A stretch of DNA of 64,000 nucleotides from B25-G16 sp964549945 (GCA_964549945.1 CAZJXD010000005.1:1-64000); one strand, 5' to 3'. Shown: positions 34,361 to 44,110, counted from the first letter of the stretch. The notes: generated from the letters alone by a model not told the origin. Numbers and translations are program-made.

Positions 34361-35773
34361 GAGGGTGTGCTAAAGTTAGTTGAAATTTAAAAGAGCGGCT
34401 CCTAAAATCGTTGAATTTTTAATCCTTATAAATCATGTAAAAGAAGGAGCCACTTATGAGAAAGGTGCTACGGGTAGGCAAAGATGTCAAGTCGAGAAGA
34501 GCAAGGGTTAGGGAGCTCATGAGGTTACAGATGAATGAGCTTGAGATGGATCTCAAGCTCCAGTTGATCCAGGAGCTCATTCCCTTAGGCCTCATCCATG
34601 CAGGAGAACTCCTCACCGAAGAGCTAAAGGCCCTTGCAGGCGATAGATACAAGAGGAATGGAACACCCGGTCATGTACGGTGGACCAAGCAGTGGGCTTC
34701 AGTCTATATCAGGGAGCAGAAGCTCCCTATACGCTATCAAAGGGTGAGGGACCGAAAGAAAGGCAGGGAGGTAGAGCTCACCAGCTACAAGCGCTTACAG
34801 GAGCCTCACCACCTCGATGAGGGGTTACTCACCAAGATACTCATTGGCCTCAGCAGGCGCTACCGGGAGTGTAGTGAGGCCATACCCGAGGCCTTCTCTC
34901 TCAGCCCTTCCACGGTCTCAAGGAGATTTATACGGGCGAGCACCAAAAAGCTCAAGGAGCTTATGGAAAGGAGATTAGATGCCCATGAGATCGTCGCCCT
35001 TATCATCGATGGCAAGCGCTTCAAAGACGATGAGATGATCATCGCCCTCGGGGTCACGGTAGAAGGGAGAAAGGTGCTCCTTGGCTTTACCCAGGCAGGC
35101 ACGGAGAATGCCTCAGTGTGTAAGGAATTTCTCAACGGTCTCCTTGAAAGAGGACTGAGGCTAGAAGAAGGGCTCCTCTGTGTGATGGATAGCAGCAAAG
35201 GGATCAGGAAGGCAGCAGAGGAGCTCTTCGGAGGCTACATCCTTATTCAGAGGTGTCAGTGGCACAAGCGGGAAAACGTAGTCGACTACCTCCCGAAGGG
35301 GAGAAAGGCTGCCTTCAGGAGACTCCTCCAGAGGGCCTACGAGCAGCCCACCTATGAGGATGCCAAGGGGGCGCTCATGAGGGCAAAGAAGGAGCTTTCC
35401 CTTCTAAATGAGCCAGCGGTAAGGAGCCTCGAGGAGGGCCTGGAGCAGACCTTGACCCTCCACCGATTGGGCCTCTTTGAGAGGTTGGGCAAGAGCTTGA
35501 AGACCGCCAACTGTATAGAGTCCCTCATGGCCCTCATCAGCCAGAGAACCGATAAGGTGGACTACTGGAGAAATAGCAACCAGAAGCAGAGGTGGTTGGC
35601 GACCGCCCTTTTGGATATAGAGCCCAGGTTAAACAGAATTAGGGGATACAGGTACCTCCCTGAACTGCGAACAGCGCTACAAAGGGAGCTTGGAATAAGG
35701 ACAAATGAGGTAGTGGCTGCATAATGGAAAGAAGGGGCTGCTATAGAATTTCAACTAAAAATGGGATTGACTC
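34361..35773 (+). mobile_element. IS256-family insertion sequence with 9-bp target duplication
   Basis: A 1413-bp element with one transposase gene. Both ends begin GAG, and 15 bases inside each end is the same 12-mer TTAGTTGAAATT (34376-34387 and, inverted, 35747-35758), followed by partly matching bases. The flanks carry identical 9-base direct copies TTTCCTCAT at 34352-34360 and 35774-35782; 8-9 bp duplications are normal for this family. The right copy contains the stop codon of the GT4 gene at 35779, so the element sits exactly at the end of that gene and splits it from the epimerase downstream. Intact transposase and clean target duplication suggest a fairly recent insertion. Confidence 0.88.
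34456..35724 (+). CDS. IS256-family (mutator-type) transposase
   Basis: A protein of 422 residues. The catalytic DDE triad can be placed at ALIIDGKRFKDDE (first Asp), LLCVMDSSKGIRKAAEEL (second Asp) and LKTANCIESLMALIS (Glu), with RCQWHKRENVVDYLP between them. The N-terminal part has DNA-binding helices, including PEAFSLSPSTVSRRFIRAS, a helix-turn-helix-like stretch. The frame is intact and full-length, so the element may still move. Its strand is opposite to the surrounding genes and its base composition is richer in G+C than theirs. Confidence 0.93.
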   Translation: MRKVLRVGKDVKSRRARVRELMRLQMNELEMDLKLQLIQELIPLGLIHAGELLTEELKALAGDRYKRNGTPGHVRWTKQWASVYIREQKLPIRYQRVRDRKKGREVELTSYKRLQEPHHLDEGLLTKILIGLSRRYRECSEAIPEAFSLSPSTVSRRFIRASTKKLKELMERRLDAHEIVALIIDGKRFKDDEMIIALGVTVEGRKVLLGFTQAGTENASVCKEFLNGLLERGLRLEEGLLCVMDSSKGIRKAAEELFGGYILIQRCQWHKRENVVDYLPKGRKAAFRRLLQRAYEQPTYEDAKGALMRAKKELSLLNEPAVRSLEEGLEQTLTLHRLGLFERLGKSLKTANCIESLMALISQRTDKVDYWRNSNQKQRWLATALLDIEPRLNRIRGYRYLPELRTALQRELGIRTNEVVAA

Positions 35774-35778
35774 TTTCC

Positions 35779-36915
35779 TCATCTCTCATTGACAAGCTTG
35801 TAATATAGCCTCTCCACCTCCTCCATATTCTTATCGTAGTCTGCATTTTCTCTAACCCATCCTAAATTTCTTTCCGCAAATAATTTTCTCATATTCTCAT
35901 CTTCCAACAATTTTATGACTGCTTTGGCTGTCGCTTTAGAATCTCGTTGTGGAACAATACAAGCATTCCAACCATCCTTTACTAGCTCATTTACTGAGGC
36001 AAGGTCCGCAGTTACAGGAGCAACACCACAGGCCATCGCCTCAAGTAAAGACATAGGTGCTGAATCACAGGAAGAAATAGAGACAAACACATCAGCGGTA
36101 TTAAAATATCTTGGGAGTTCCGCATAATCTCTCTTGCCTAAAAACCTCACTGCCGACTCAATTTTTAAAACATTAAACAATTTTCTTATTTTTTTAATTT
36201 CTTCTCTGTTCCCAAAGTACCAGACAAATATAAATTTGGTATTGGGTATTTTTACTAAAATATAAGGTATTGCTCTAACAATAATATCAATATTATATTC
36301 TTCTGAAATACTTCGAGTGCTTAGAACCACTGGCGAATTTCCTAAATTTAACCTTTCTTTAATCTCCGCACTTTTATCCTGGGGGTAAAAAGATTTCAAA
36401 TCTACCCCAAGTCTATTATGCAGTTTTGTTTCATCTTTGATAATTTTTAAACATGTATTTCGCATTTGTTGTGAGTTATATAATACCAAATCTGCCCTCC
36501 TTAAAGCATATTTAAGGAATATATTATTGAGCTTGGTTTTATTAGGATGCTTCCACAAGACATCCCCATTCCAAGGCATTATTACCAAGGGATGAAAATC
36601 GGTATAAACACCTAAATAGGAAGGATATAATAATGTATGCAAATGAAGAATATGTGGATTAATATCATTTATTAACTTTCTTATCTTCAAAATGGTCTTA
36701 AATAATCTAATAAATTTAATATTAAACCCAAGCTCCCAATATCTGATATATCTTGGCCGTGTATCAGTTTTTAGCCTAATATCATGGATTGTGATATTAT
36801 CTATATGAACAGGATGATTTGTAATTAAATGTACCTTATGACCTTTCTTGGCAAACCACTCCACCCATCTTTGCATGTGTATTGAATGTCCCCAACCTAT
36901 GTAACAAATCTTCAT
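35779..36915 (-). CDS. Glycosyltransferase family 4
   Basis: A GT-B protein of 378 residues: MKICYIGWGHSIHMQRWVEW, LHLHTLLYPSYLGVYTDFHP, VIMPWNGDVLWKHP, ADLVLYNSQQM, SPVVLSTRSISEEYNIDIIV, and the donor region SSCDSAPMSLLEAMACGVAP followed by ASVNELVKDGWNACIVP. Motifs are intact. The last codons (VNER, stop) run into the target duplication of the IS element, so the insertion left the protein unchanged but cut it off from the following epimerase gene. Confidence 0.88.
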   Translation of the reverse strand: MKICYIGWGHSIHMQRWVEWFAKKGHKVHLITNHPVHIDNITIHDIRLKTDTRPRYIRYWELGFNIKFIRLFKTILKIRKLINDINPHILHLHTLLYPSYLGVYTDFHPLVIMPWNGDVLWKHPNKTKLNNIFLKYALRRADLVLYNSQQMRNTCLKIIKDETKLHNRLGVDLKSFYPQDKSAEIKERLNLGNSPVVLSTRSISEEYNIDIIVRAIPYILVKIPNTKFIFVWYFGNREEIKKIRKLFNVLKIESAVRFLGKRDYAELPRYFNTADVFVSISSCDSAPMSLLEAMACGVAPVTADLASVNELVKDGWNACIVPQRDSKATAKAVIKLLEDENMRKLFAERNLGWVRENADYDKNMEEVERLYYKLVNER

Positions 36916-36939
36916 AATTTAATTTATAACTATGGCTGA

Positions 36940-38868
36940 TCAAATCAATGTTGGCAGATCGCTCGGATGTGCATCTGAAGAATCAAAATAAATTTGGCAC
37001 CAGATTTCAAACATCATTAAAACCCAAATGCGGTAGGTATGGTCGTATAAACCCTTATTATTCTCTTCCAGCAAGCGGTTAACATACTCTGGCTCAAATA
37101 ATCCTCTCTTTTTAACAAGTGTGGAATCGAGTAATTGACGCGATACCCCTGACAATCTATTCTTAAGCCAACTATCCAAAGGCAATGAAAACCCTCCTTT
37201 GGGCCTCGTAAATACTTCTTCAGGCATGATTCCTTTTAACGCCTTTTTTAAAAGTGTTTTATCGCCACCTGATCGACTTCTAATTTTATTTGGAATTGCC
37301 AACGCTATTTCAATAAATTCGTGGTCTAAAAAAGGAACCCTTGCCTCCAAAGAGCAGGCCATTGATAATGAATCAGTCCAAAAAAGATATTCGTCAACAA
37401 GCTGGGTCTTCATATCTATGTAAGAAACACAATCCAAAAAATCGTTAGAATTTGTGGAACGAAGATGCTGAGAAAAAATATCGGCCAAGGTTGACTTCCC
37501 ATTTATATCTTCTAAAACCCATTTTTTAAACAGACTTTTTTTTTGCTTTTCAGTAAATATAACACCTGGACCATCTGCATACAGAGCTGAAAAATTTTGT
37601 GACCGCCGGACAACTTGCTCAAGCTGCTCTTTAAAATGTCCATCTGTGCCAAAACTCGGAAATAAAGCAATAAGCCAGCCTATTCCTCGCTTGATTATTT
37701 CAGGCATAAAATAAAGTCTTGCGGCGTTGTGGCCTAACATATTAAAGGCGCGCTCAGGGCGGCCATAATCCCCGAATAATTCATCTCCACCTATTCCAGA
37801 AAGGGCCACTTTTACATGTTCTTTGGCAAGTTGAGAAACATGAAAATGCGGGAGGGTCCCAGCGAAGGGTTGATCGCAATGCCAAATCAAACGTGGCAAA
37901 TCCCTCAATAATTCATATTCGCTTAGAACAATCTCATAATGTTCTGTACCAAAATGTCTGGCTATAATGTCAGCATACTTCCTCTCGTCAAAAATATTTG
38001 ATTTATCATCATTAAACCCGAAACAAAAAGTTTTAACAGGTTTACTACTAACCTCACTCATAAGAGCAACTATGGCACTGGAATCTATCCCCCCGCTAAG
38101 ATAGGCGCCAACAGGAACATCAGCAACCATTCTATTTCGAACAGCCAATCTAAGACCATCTAGAACCATTTGACAATATTCCTCTTCATCAGCCTTGATT
38201 TTTTTAGAAAAACAAAAATCCCAATACTGCTGTTTTGATAACTTCCCGCTTTTATAAGTAAGGGTGTGTCCTGGTTTAAGGGATTGAATGTTTTTAAAAA
38301 GCAGATTCTCTTGCCAAACAGATAGCCTACTCAATAAATTGTAAAGGACTGAGATATCAATCTCTCGATGAAACTCAGGGGCTTGCAGGATCGCCTTCAC
38401 CTCTGAACTAAAAACTAAGTAGTTACCATTCTCCCAATAATAAATTGGTTTTATTCCAACTCTATCTCTGGCGATGAACAGTTTATGTTGTAAAGAATCC
38501 CATATAGCAAAGGCAAACATCCCGTTAAATTTATTAACACAATCTTTACCAAATTCTTCATAAGAATGAATTATTACTTCGGTATCAGAATGGGTGTGAA
38601 AATGATGACCTAAATTGAGAAGATCCTTGCGTAAGTCACGATAATTGTAAATTTCACCATTGCTCACTACCCATAATGTTTCGGTTTCATTGGCCATCGG
38701 CTGATGACCGCCTTCGACATCAATGATACTTAACCGACGCATCCCAATAGTTGCATATTCATCTGTATGGATACCATAATCATCCGGCCCCCGATGCACC
38801 ATAACATCACACATAGTTTTGACTAAATCATAATCGGGTCTACCTACGATTCCGCATATACCACACAT
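36940..38868 (-). CDS. asnB: Asparagine synthetase (glutamine-hydrolysing)
   Basis: 642 residues. It starts MCGICGIVG, leaving the nucleophile Cys at the processed N-terminus of the class II glutaminase domain (IIDVEGGHQPM, NGEIYNYRDL, SDTEVIIHSYEEFG). The synthetase domain follows with the PP-loop VGAYLSGGIDSSAIVALMS and later GIGGDELFGDY and CSLEARVPFLDHEFIEIA. Such AsnB paralogues are frequent in polysaccharide clusters, where they may amidate a uronic acid or another carboxyl group rather than serve asparagine supply. The clustered position supports that reading but does not prove it. Confidence 0.92.
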   Translation of the reverse strand: MCGICGIVGRPDYDLVKTMCDVMVHRGPDDYGIHTDEYATIGMRRLSIIDVEGGHQPMANETETLWVVSNGEIYNYRDLRKDLLNLGHHFHTHSDTEVIIHSYEEFGKDCVNKFNGMFAFAIWDSLQHKLFIARDRVGIKPIYYWENGNYLVFSSEVKAILQAPEFHREIDISVLYNLLSRLSVWQENLLFKNIQSLKPGHTLTYKSGKLSKQQYWDFCFSKKIKADEEEYCQMVLDGLRLAVRNRMVADVPVGAYLSGGIDSSAIVALMSEVSSKPVKTFCFGFNDDKSNIFDERKYADIIARHFGTEHYEIVLSEYELLRDLPRLIWHCDQPFAGTLPHFHVSQLAKEHVKVALSGIGGDELFGDYGRPERAFNMLGHNAARLYFMPEIIKRGIGWLIALFPSFGTDGHFKEQLEQVVRRSQNFSALYADGPGVIFTEKQKKSLFKKWVLEDINGKSTLADIFSQHLRSTNSNDFLDCVSYIDMKTQLVDEYLFWTDSLSMACSLEARVPFLDHEFIEIALAIPNKIRSRSGGDKTLLKKALKGIMPEEVFTRPKGGFSLPLDSWLKNRLSGVSRQLLDSTLVKKRGLFEPEYVNRLLEENNKGLYDHTYRIWVLMMFEIWCQIYFDSSDAHPSDLPTLI

Positions 38869-38905
38869 TAAATATTTTCCCTCCCATTACTACAAAACAA
38901 ACCGG

Positions 38906-40243
38906 TTATAGAAACTGAAATGACTTGAGGCCCTTTAAAAATAACTTCAGTTTTGAAATATTTTCTACTATTAACCTAAAATATGCTTTAATATCTTCGG
39001 GTTTAGCAATGAAGACATCTCTAATCTTCATTTTGGAAGTTCTTACGAATAGTGAGGATAGAATTGCGAATTGCACTAAATATGTAATGGCAATGGCCAG
39101 GGCTGTGCCCTGAAAGCCAAATCTTGATGTTAGAAAAATGCACAGAGGAATATTTATTGATAAAGTAACCCAACTAACGGTAGTAGGAATTCGAGGTTTT
39201 CCTTTATAAAAAGTAAAGAATGAAGATAAGGACGAAGAAACAGGCATAAAAGTTATACCAAGCAAAAGTATCAGAAGTGGTTTAACAGCGGGTAAAAAAT
39301 CGCGACCATAAAGCAATGGGATTCCCCAAGGTGCTACCACTATTATACACAGCGCTGTCAATGCTGACGTAAAGAGAGTATGACGGGAAAGCTTAGCAGC
39401 TAACTCGTTGGCCTCCTGTGCCCTTGAGCTTCCCAACCGGGGATTGGTGGCAGTAGTAATCGTACTGGGAATAAAGGAAACCTTTTCGGAAATAGTCGAA
39501 GCCAGGGAATAAAACCCTACACCGGTTACCCCGGCGAAGAAATTTACGATGAAGATATCAAACCGACTGTAAATATGGTAGGCCATATTTCCTAAATGAC
39601 CGACAAATCCAAAAGAGAGGCTCTCTTTAAAAATCTTCCAAGAGAACTTGAGCTTGATTCTTTCTATCCTGTTTAACAAATAAATATTCAGCAGAGAAAG
39701 ACAGGTGCCCGTAACAAACCAAAGCCACAGAACTCCATCTAATCCCCAGTTCAGAACAACAATTATTGAGAGAAACGCACCAATCACAGTCGCTGAGATA
39801 TCCAGGGCACTAATCAAAAGGAACTTATTTAAACCAGCCACCATCCCTCTCCAATATTGAGCATACAATATAAAAGGTATCAGGGAAACACTTAGGAAGA
39901 CGTAAAGTGGCCTAATTTCCTTTAAAAATTTCGTATTAATAAACTCCCTAAACAATAAATAACCTACAAAAGATATGATCCCAATTAAAACTGCTATTAA
40001 AATACTATTTGAATTTACTTCATTGAGACTATATTTTTTCTTTGACAATAGATAGGTATTTGTAAAACGAATCCCCAAAATAGCAATATTAACAACAAGA
40101 GCATTGATGGTTAATACCATAAAATATATCCCGCGATTGCTCGGCCCCAAAATCCTGGTTATGACAATACTCACCAATATCCCCATAACAAACCCTACTG
40201 TCTGTGAAGCAAAAATAAATGTGCTATTTTTAGAGATGCTCAA
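38906..40243 (-). CDS. wzx: Oligosaccharide flippase (Wzx/MOP family)
   Basis: A polytopic protein of 445 residues with about 12 hydrophobic segments, from TFIFASQTVGFVMGILVSIV to YLVQFAILSSLFV. It shows the family's N-terminal RILGPSNRGIYFMVLTINAL and FFAGVTGVGFYSLASTISEK. Wzx proteins move lipid-linked repeat units across the inner membrane. It overlaps the polymerase gene upstream by 4 bases (40240-40243), a common Wzx-Wzy arrangement. Confidence 0.88.
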   Translation of the reverse strand: MSISKNSTFIFASQTVGFVMGILVSIVITRILGPSNRGIYFMVLTINALVVNIAILGIRFTNTYLLSKKKYSLNEVNSNSILIAVLIGIISFVGYLLFREFINTKFLKEIRPLYVFLSVSLIPFILYAQYWRGMVAGLNKFLLISALDISATVIGAFLSIIVVLNWGLDGVLWLWFVTGTCLSLLNIYLLNRIERIKLKFSWKIFKESLSFGFVGHLGNMAYHIYSRFDIFIVNFFAGVTGVGFYSLASTISEKVSFIPSTITTATNPRLGSSRAQEANELAAKLSRHTLFTSALTALCIIVVAPWGIPLLYGRDFLPAVKPLLILLLGITFMPVSSSLSSFFTFYKGKPRIPTTVSWVTLSINIPLCIFLTSRFGFQGTALAIAITYLVQFAILSSLFVRTSKMKIRDVFIAKPEDIKAYFRLIVENISKLKLFLKGLKSFQFL

Positions 40244-41922
40244 GGCAGCCCCTCTTCGCCTGCGAAGACATCAATCTTCTTTGTTTCCACAGCTTCTTTT
40301 AAATTGGGCAGCACCGCGACCATTGCCACGATTACCCAGAAGACAATCCCTGGACCCATAAATAAGCCTTGATAAAAATTATCCAGTGCCAGAGAAAAAA
40401 CTGTCCAGCTTGCTAAAGAGATCAGGAGTGCAACCATCATACCCTTTTGAGTAGAGGGCGGGGAACGTGTGATAAACTTAAAACCAACTCTAAAAACTAC
40501 AATCAAGAATAAAAGGTAAGAGCTAAGGGCGAATATGCCTGAATCAACAGCCACCTTCAGATAATAATTATGAGGTGTTGCAATATATCCTTTCGTAATC
40601 CGTCCATGTTCTACAACTATGCGTTGCTTAGGGGCATAGAGATATACATAATCTTTCCATAAGCCATTGCCGATTCCCAGCAGTGGGTGATTTTTAATAA
40701 TCTGAGCCGCAGCATACCAACCATCAATCCTGTGACCAAATGATGCATCTCTCATGATGTCTACTGAAGGAACAAAAATGTTTTCATAGCGTTGAAGGAT
40801 ATGGTATCTAAAAAATTTTTTCTCAGTAATAAATAAAAAAACAAAAATAACTAATAAAATAGTGATAAATTTCCTACTACTTCTTATACTCAAGAATAGA
40901 ATAAATAAAGTAATAACGCTGGACAATTGTGCCGCCCGAGAATAGCTAATAAAAAGAAAACTTATAAATAAAATTGTTGTTAGATATGAAAGAACTCTTT
41001 CTCTTATTGATTCTGTTGTTAAAACTAATGTCAAAGGTAAAACCATCGTTACCATACTCGCCCATACACTTGTAGACATGTGAGTTTGGAACAATTTGCC
41101 ATAAGTATCTGTTATTTCTAAATAAGGAATACCGGAATAACGTCTTAATAAATATAGACTCATAAAAGAAATTGATAATATCATCGCTATCAGACTCAAC
41201 CAGAGAAGTTTCACCTGCCTCTCTGTATTAATAGTCTTGATGATTAAAAAATAAAATAAAACGGGAAATATTAATTCCAAGCTAAGTTCTCTTAAACTGT
41301 ATCCGGGGTCTTTAGATAATAACGAAGCAAGAACACAAACTCCCAAAAATAATAAAATGTACTTATTTATTTCAGTCTTTAGAATCCTACATTTAGTAAA
41401 CAAGGAGGCAATAAATATTGCTAATATGAACGAAGTGGTTGGGGTAATTATTAAAAAAGATAAAATAAAATCTGTGGGAAAATAATAACTGAACCAACTT
41501 TCAAGATAGGAAATAATGGGGAAGGCAAACAAAAAAGCGATTACAGCGAGGTATGCTTTATTTATAAATATAAAATAAAGTGAAGATATAAATAACATTA
41601 GTACAATTATAACAAGCAAGAAAGTAGTCAGACCAAAGTAGCTAAAAGATGACCATGGCAATAAAACGCCTAAAATTAAAGACAATCCAACAACAGGGAA
41701 AAAAGTTCTTAAAGAAAGACTTGGGCCACTAAACACTGTTTCTTTAACGTTGGATGATTCTAAAAAAGAACAGGTCAAAATTAAAAAGAATATAAATATA
41801 GCTGGCAACATATTTCTCGCAAGGCAACCTAAAGAAAACTCCTGAAGTGTTTTGAATAGGCCAGCCCCTAAAAAGTAAGCAAAAGCAAGTATTAAAATCA
41901 CTAAGATATTCTTTTTGTTCAT
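40240..41922 (-). CDS. O-antigen polymerase/ligase family membrane protein (Wzy-type)
   Basis: About 560 residues with roughly a dozen hydrophobic segments. The Wzy_C/ligase signature is near residue 420: AAQIIKNHPLLGIGNGLWKD followed by HNYYLKVAVDSGIFALSSYL. Another landmark is ILFISFLFISYSRAAQLSSV. Position next to wzx suggests a polymerase rather than a ligase, but the two cannot be told apart by sequence alone. ATG 41922 is used; the open frame begins at TTG 41934. The 216 bases upstream carry no clear gene. Confidence 0.83.
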   Translation of the reverse strand: MNKKNILVILILAFAYFLGAGLFKTLQEFSLGCLARNMLPAIFIFFLILTCSFLESSNVKETVFSGPSLSLRTFFPVVGLSLILGVLLPWSSFSYFGLTTFLLVIIVLMLFISSLYFIFINKAYLAVIAFLFAFPIISYLESWFSYYFPTDFILSFLIITPTTSFILAIFIASLFTKCRILKTEINKYILLFLGVCVLASLLSKDPGYSLRELSLELIFPVLFYFLIIKTINTERQVKLLWLSLIAMILSISFMSLYLLRRYSGIPYLEITDTYGKLFQTHMSTSVWASMVTMVLPLTLVLTTESIRERVLSYLTTILFISFLFISYSRAAQLSSVITLFILFLSIRSSRKFITILLVIFVFLFITEKKFFRYHILQRYENIFVPSVDIMRDASFGHRIDGWYAAAQIIKNHPLLGIGNGLWKDYVYLYAPKQRIVVEHGRITKGYIATPHNYYLKVAVDSGIFALSSYLLFLIVVFRVGFKFITRSPPSTQKGMMVALLISLASWTVFSLALDNFYQGLFMGPGIVFWVIVAMVAVLPNLKEAVETKKIDVFAGEEGLP

Positions 41923-42150
41923 AATAATGTTCAATGGGACACGTTCTTACATTATGAAGTGGCCTGTTTCTCAATTTTCAACACCAAAATGGACAAGGGC
42001 CGAAGTAAGTTTTTCATGCAGCTTTTTCCACTCGATTTGACTCACTGGTTCACGGTTTACCTTTAGCTTGTGCAGGCCAGCCAAGCGTTTCCTTTCGGAT
42101 CTGACTCAATCCAGGCATTGTCTGTAGAGGTGTTGTACCTAGCAAAGAGC

Positions 42151-42214
42151 TGCCTGCCCGCAATTCTTCGCAACGCGAGGCGGGGGCCGCAAGCTCAGGC
42201 AAGGCGGGCGGGCA
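42151..42214. repeat. Small inverted-repeat insertion in the wecB pseudogene
   Basis: 64 bases whose ends, TGCCTGCCCGC (42151-42161) and GCGGGCGGGCA (42204-42214), are inverted copies matching at 10 of 11 bases. The insert is much richer in G+C than the surroundings. It replaces the natural C-terminus of the epimerase. It looks like a REP or MITE-like element. Confidence 0.6.
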
Positions 42215-42483
42215 TGCCAAAATTCAGGGCAATTCCATCTCTTACCCTTTCCGTCCAGAATCTTGAAAGCATCATCTATTATCTTCTGAGTATCATCCCA
42301 CACCAATACATTTGTTCCCTGGGTCAGAGTAATGGGACGTTCAGTGGTATCTCGCAGAGTTAGACATGGAATGCCAAGCACTGTGGTTTCTTCCTGGATT
42401 CCGCCGGAATCGGTCATTAAGAATTTAGAGTGCAACATCAAGTTCAAAAAATCCAGGTAACTCAAGGGATCCATAAGGTAGAT

Positions 42484-42520
42484 GCCGCAGGTGTGAGGCC
42501 TGAGGCCTGAGGCGAAAAGT
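42484..42520. repeat. Heptamer repeat TGAGGCC in the wecB pseudogene
   Basis: Three tandem copies of TGAGGCC (42493-42513, the last ending in G) with flanking partial copies. The stretch lies exactly where the epimerase reading frame shifts, so it is the likely cause of the break. It differs in sequence from the AGAAGTC-type heptamers but has the same unit length. Confidence 0.7.
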
Positions 42521-42720
42521 TAACAAAGTAATGCTGAAAGCCAAAGGTCTCAATTTGCTTTCTGGTGCGAGGATGGGCTGGAAAGAGAACAGGAATGCGC
42601 TTCCCTATTTCAGCGAGAGCGTTGATTATTCTTAGAAAGGCATCTTTGTTGTCTACGTTGCTGGGACGGTGGAGAGTGAGTAAGGCGTAAGGACGAATGG
42701 ATTGACAATTGTCGATTTCC

Positions 42721-42752
42721 CCCCGGTGAAACAGGCTTTGCGTTTCACGGGG
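42721..42752. repeat. Palindromic insertion (REP-like) in the wecB pseudogene
   Basis: Arms CCCCGGTGAAAC (42721-42732) and GTTTCACGGGG (42742-42752) pair with a single bulge around a 9-base loop. The stretch adds codons between LNLKSN and RPYALLTLHRP, where family members have no such segment, so it was inserted in frame. A similar palindrome (CCCC-GTTAAAC type) is at 44492-44529. Confidence 0.65.
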
Positions 42753-43517
42753 CAAGGATTGAAGATTGTTAACTGTACGTTGCTGATTAGACTTCAAATT
42801 CAAACATTCCAAGATGCTCGTTTTTTTGGCTTGTTCCAGGTGGAATAGGAGGCTGTCTACCATCACATCACCAACCAGAAAAATTTTGTCTTCAGGTATT
42901 CCTTCCCTTTTCAAGTTCTCATCGGCATCAGGTGATGGGGTAAAAAGGAAATCTGAGATAGCATCCGTAAGCAAACGAATCATCTCTTCCGGCATGGTGC
43001 GATCAAAGCTTCTGAGCCCTGCCTCAATGTGGGCCACTGGAATATACAATTTCACTGAGGCCAATGCGCATGCAAGGGTAGAATTGACGTCTCCTACTAC
43101 AATAACTAAATCGGGCCTCTCATTAAATAGGATCTTTTCAAATTCTATCATTACTTTGCCTGTTTGCTGGGAATGAGTACCCGAGCCAACGCCGAGATAA
43201 ATATCTAGTCTGGGAAGCTCGAGGTCTTGAAAAAAGACTTGGGACATCTCATAGTCATAGTGCTGACCGGTGTGGACGAGTATCGGTTCTATGTTCAAAG
43301 TTCTATGTTCACCGTTATGTTTCTTAATTGCTTGGACAATCGGGGCGATTTTCATGAAATTGGGCCGAGCCCCTACGACCAGGATCCATTCAAGTGACTG
43401 TTTTTTCATTTGATGTTTATTAGCCGCCCCAGTGAAATGATCTACGAATTTCACGGGAAAAGCAGACACACCCCGGTACCCTAGTTATGATTGTTGGGAG
43501 AGTTGATCTGATCTATC

Positions 43518-43648
43518 TGGTGTGGTTGGCCCCATTGAAATATCCTAAAGGATTTTATACTGCGCAGAATTTCACCCCGGTTAAATGGTCCTTTGGAATT
43601 TAACAAGGCAAGTGGGATAGGCCTATATGGTTTGTCTGGTCTATATGG
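43518..43648. repeat. Direct repeat R1 (left of the VapBC cassette)
   Basis: From 43567 to 43648 this matches 44533-44614 at roughly 80% (shared TTTCACCC, GGTTAAATGGTCCT, GGAATTTAACAAGGCAAG, TGGTCTAT). Weaker similarity extends upstream (TTGGCCC and GAAATA segments). It contains its own small palindrome GTTAAAT...ATTTAAC (43580-43604). The pair brackets vapC-vapB. Confidence 0.65.
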
Positions 43649-43705
43649 CGTGTATTCAAAATTCAGGGAGTCAGGTTGCACATACTAAGACTTTTTCCTG
43701 ATGTT

Positions 43706-44110
43706 TTACGCTTCGCTCCAATCTTCAAGCAAAAGCCCGGGCACCCGTTCAAATTCTTTGATATTGTTTGTTACCAGTATCAGGCCGATAGCCCTGGCTT
43801 GACCAGCAATCATCATATCATAAGGTCCTATGGGCTGACCTGTACGATAAAGCACAGCCCGTATCTGTCCAAAATGATATGCGGCCTTGTTGTCAAAGGG
43901 CACAATTTCAAGCCGGGCGGCCATGGCCTCGATGTCCACCAGATTCCGTTCCACCTCTTGCGAATGTTCCGCGCCAAACACCAACTCACCTATGGTCACA
44001 GCAGAAATACCCATTTGGCCGTGATGCTGCTGAAAACGTCTTTTCACCTGCTGGGGACGATTTTTCATGGTATAGATGACAATATTGGTGTCCAGCAGGT
44101 ACTTCAGCAT
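43706..44110 (-). CDS. vapC: Type II toxin, PIN-domain ribonuclease (VapC)
   Basis: 134 residues. The PIN active site is complete: YLLDTNIVIYTM (first Asp), ISAVTIGELVFGAE (Glu), GPYDMMIAGQA (Asp) and LVTNNIKEFERVPGL (Asn/Glu region). This is the VapC form that, where studied, cuts initiator tRNA. Its ATG overlaps the last base of the antitoxin gene, the usual antitoxin-first arrangement with coupling. Lies between direct repeats R1 and R2. Confidence 0.93.
   Translation of the reverse strand: MLKYLLDTNIVIYTMKNRPQQVKRRFQQHHGQMGISAVTIGELVFGAEHSQEVERNLVDIEAMAARLEIVPFDNKAAYHFGQIRAVLYRTGQPIGPYDMMIAGQARAIGLILVTNNIKEFERVPGLLLEDWSEA

Larger units (their letters stand above)
42139..43409 (-). pseudogene. 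wecB: Second UDP-GlcNAc 2-epimerase gene, broken by repeat insertions
   Basis: The first frame (43409 down to about 42515) carries VGARPNFMKIAPIVQAIKKH, VIVVGDVNSTLACALASVKL, AHIEAGLRSFDRTMPEEMIR and LTLHRPSNVDNKDAFL. The rest (TDSGGIQEETTVLGIPCLTL, RDTTERPITLTQGTNVLV) is in another frame from about 42475. The break coincides with an inserted heptamer repeat at 42484-42520. Earlier, about 30 extra codons around 42721-42752 hold an inserted palindrome in frame. The C-terminal end is replaced after NCPEFWH by a third insert (42151-42214). The sequence differs clearly from the intact wecB at 30894-32066 and is not a recent duplicate. Confidence 0.88.

Noticed and set aside
41923..42138. Short minus-strand coding-like stretch (ending LTSALVHFGVEN)
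   Set aside because: It looks slightly protein-like but has no start, no family I recognise and stops in its upstream part; not enough to call.
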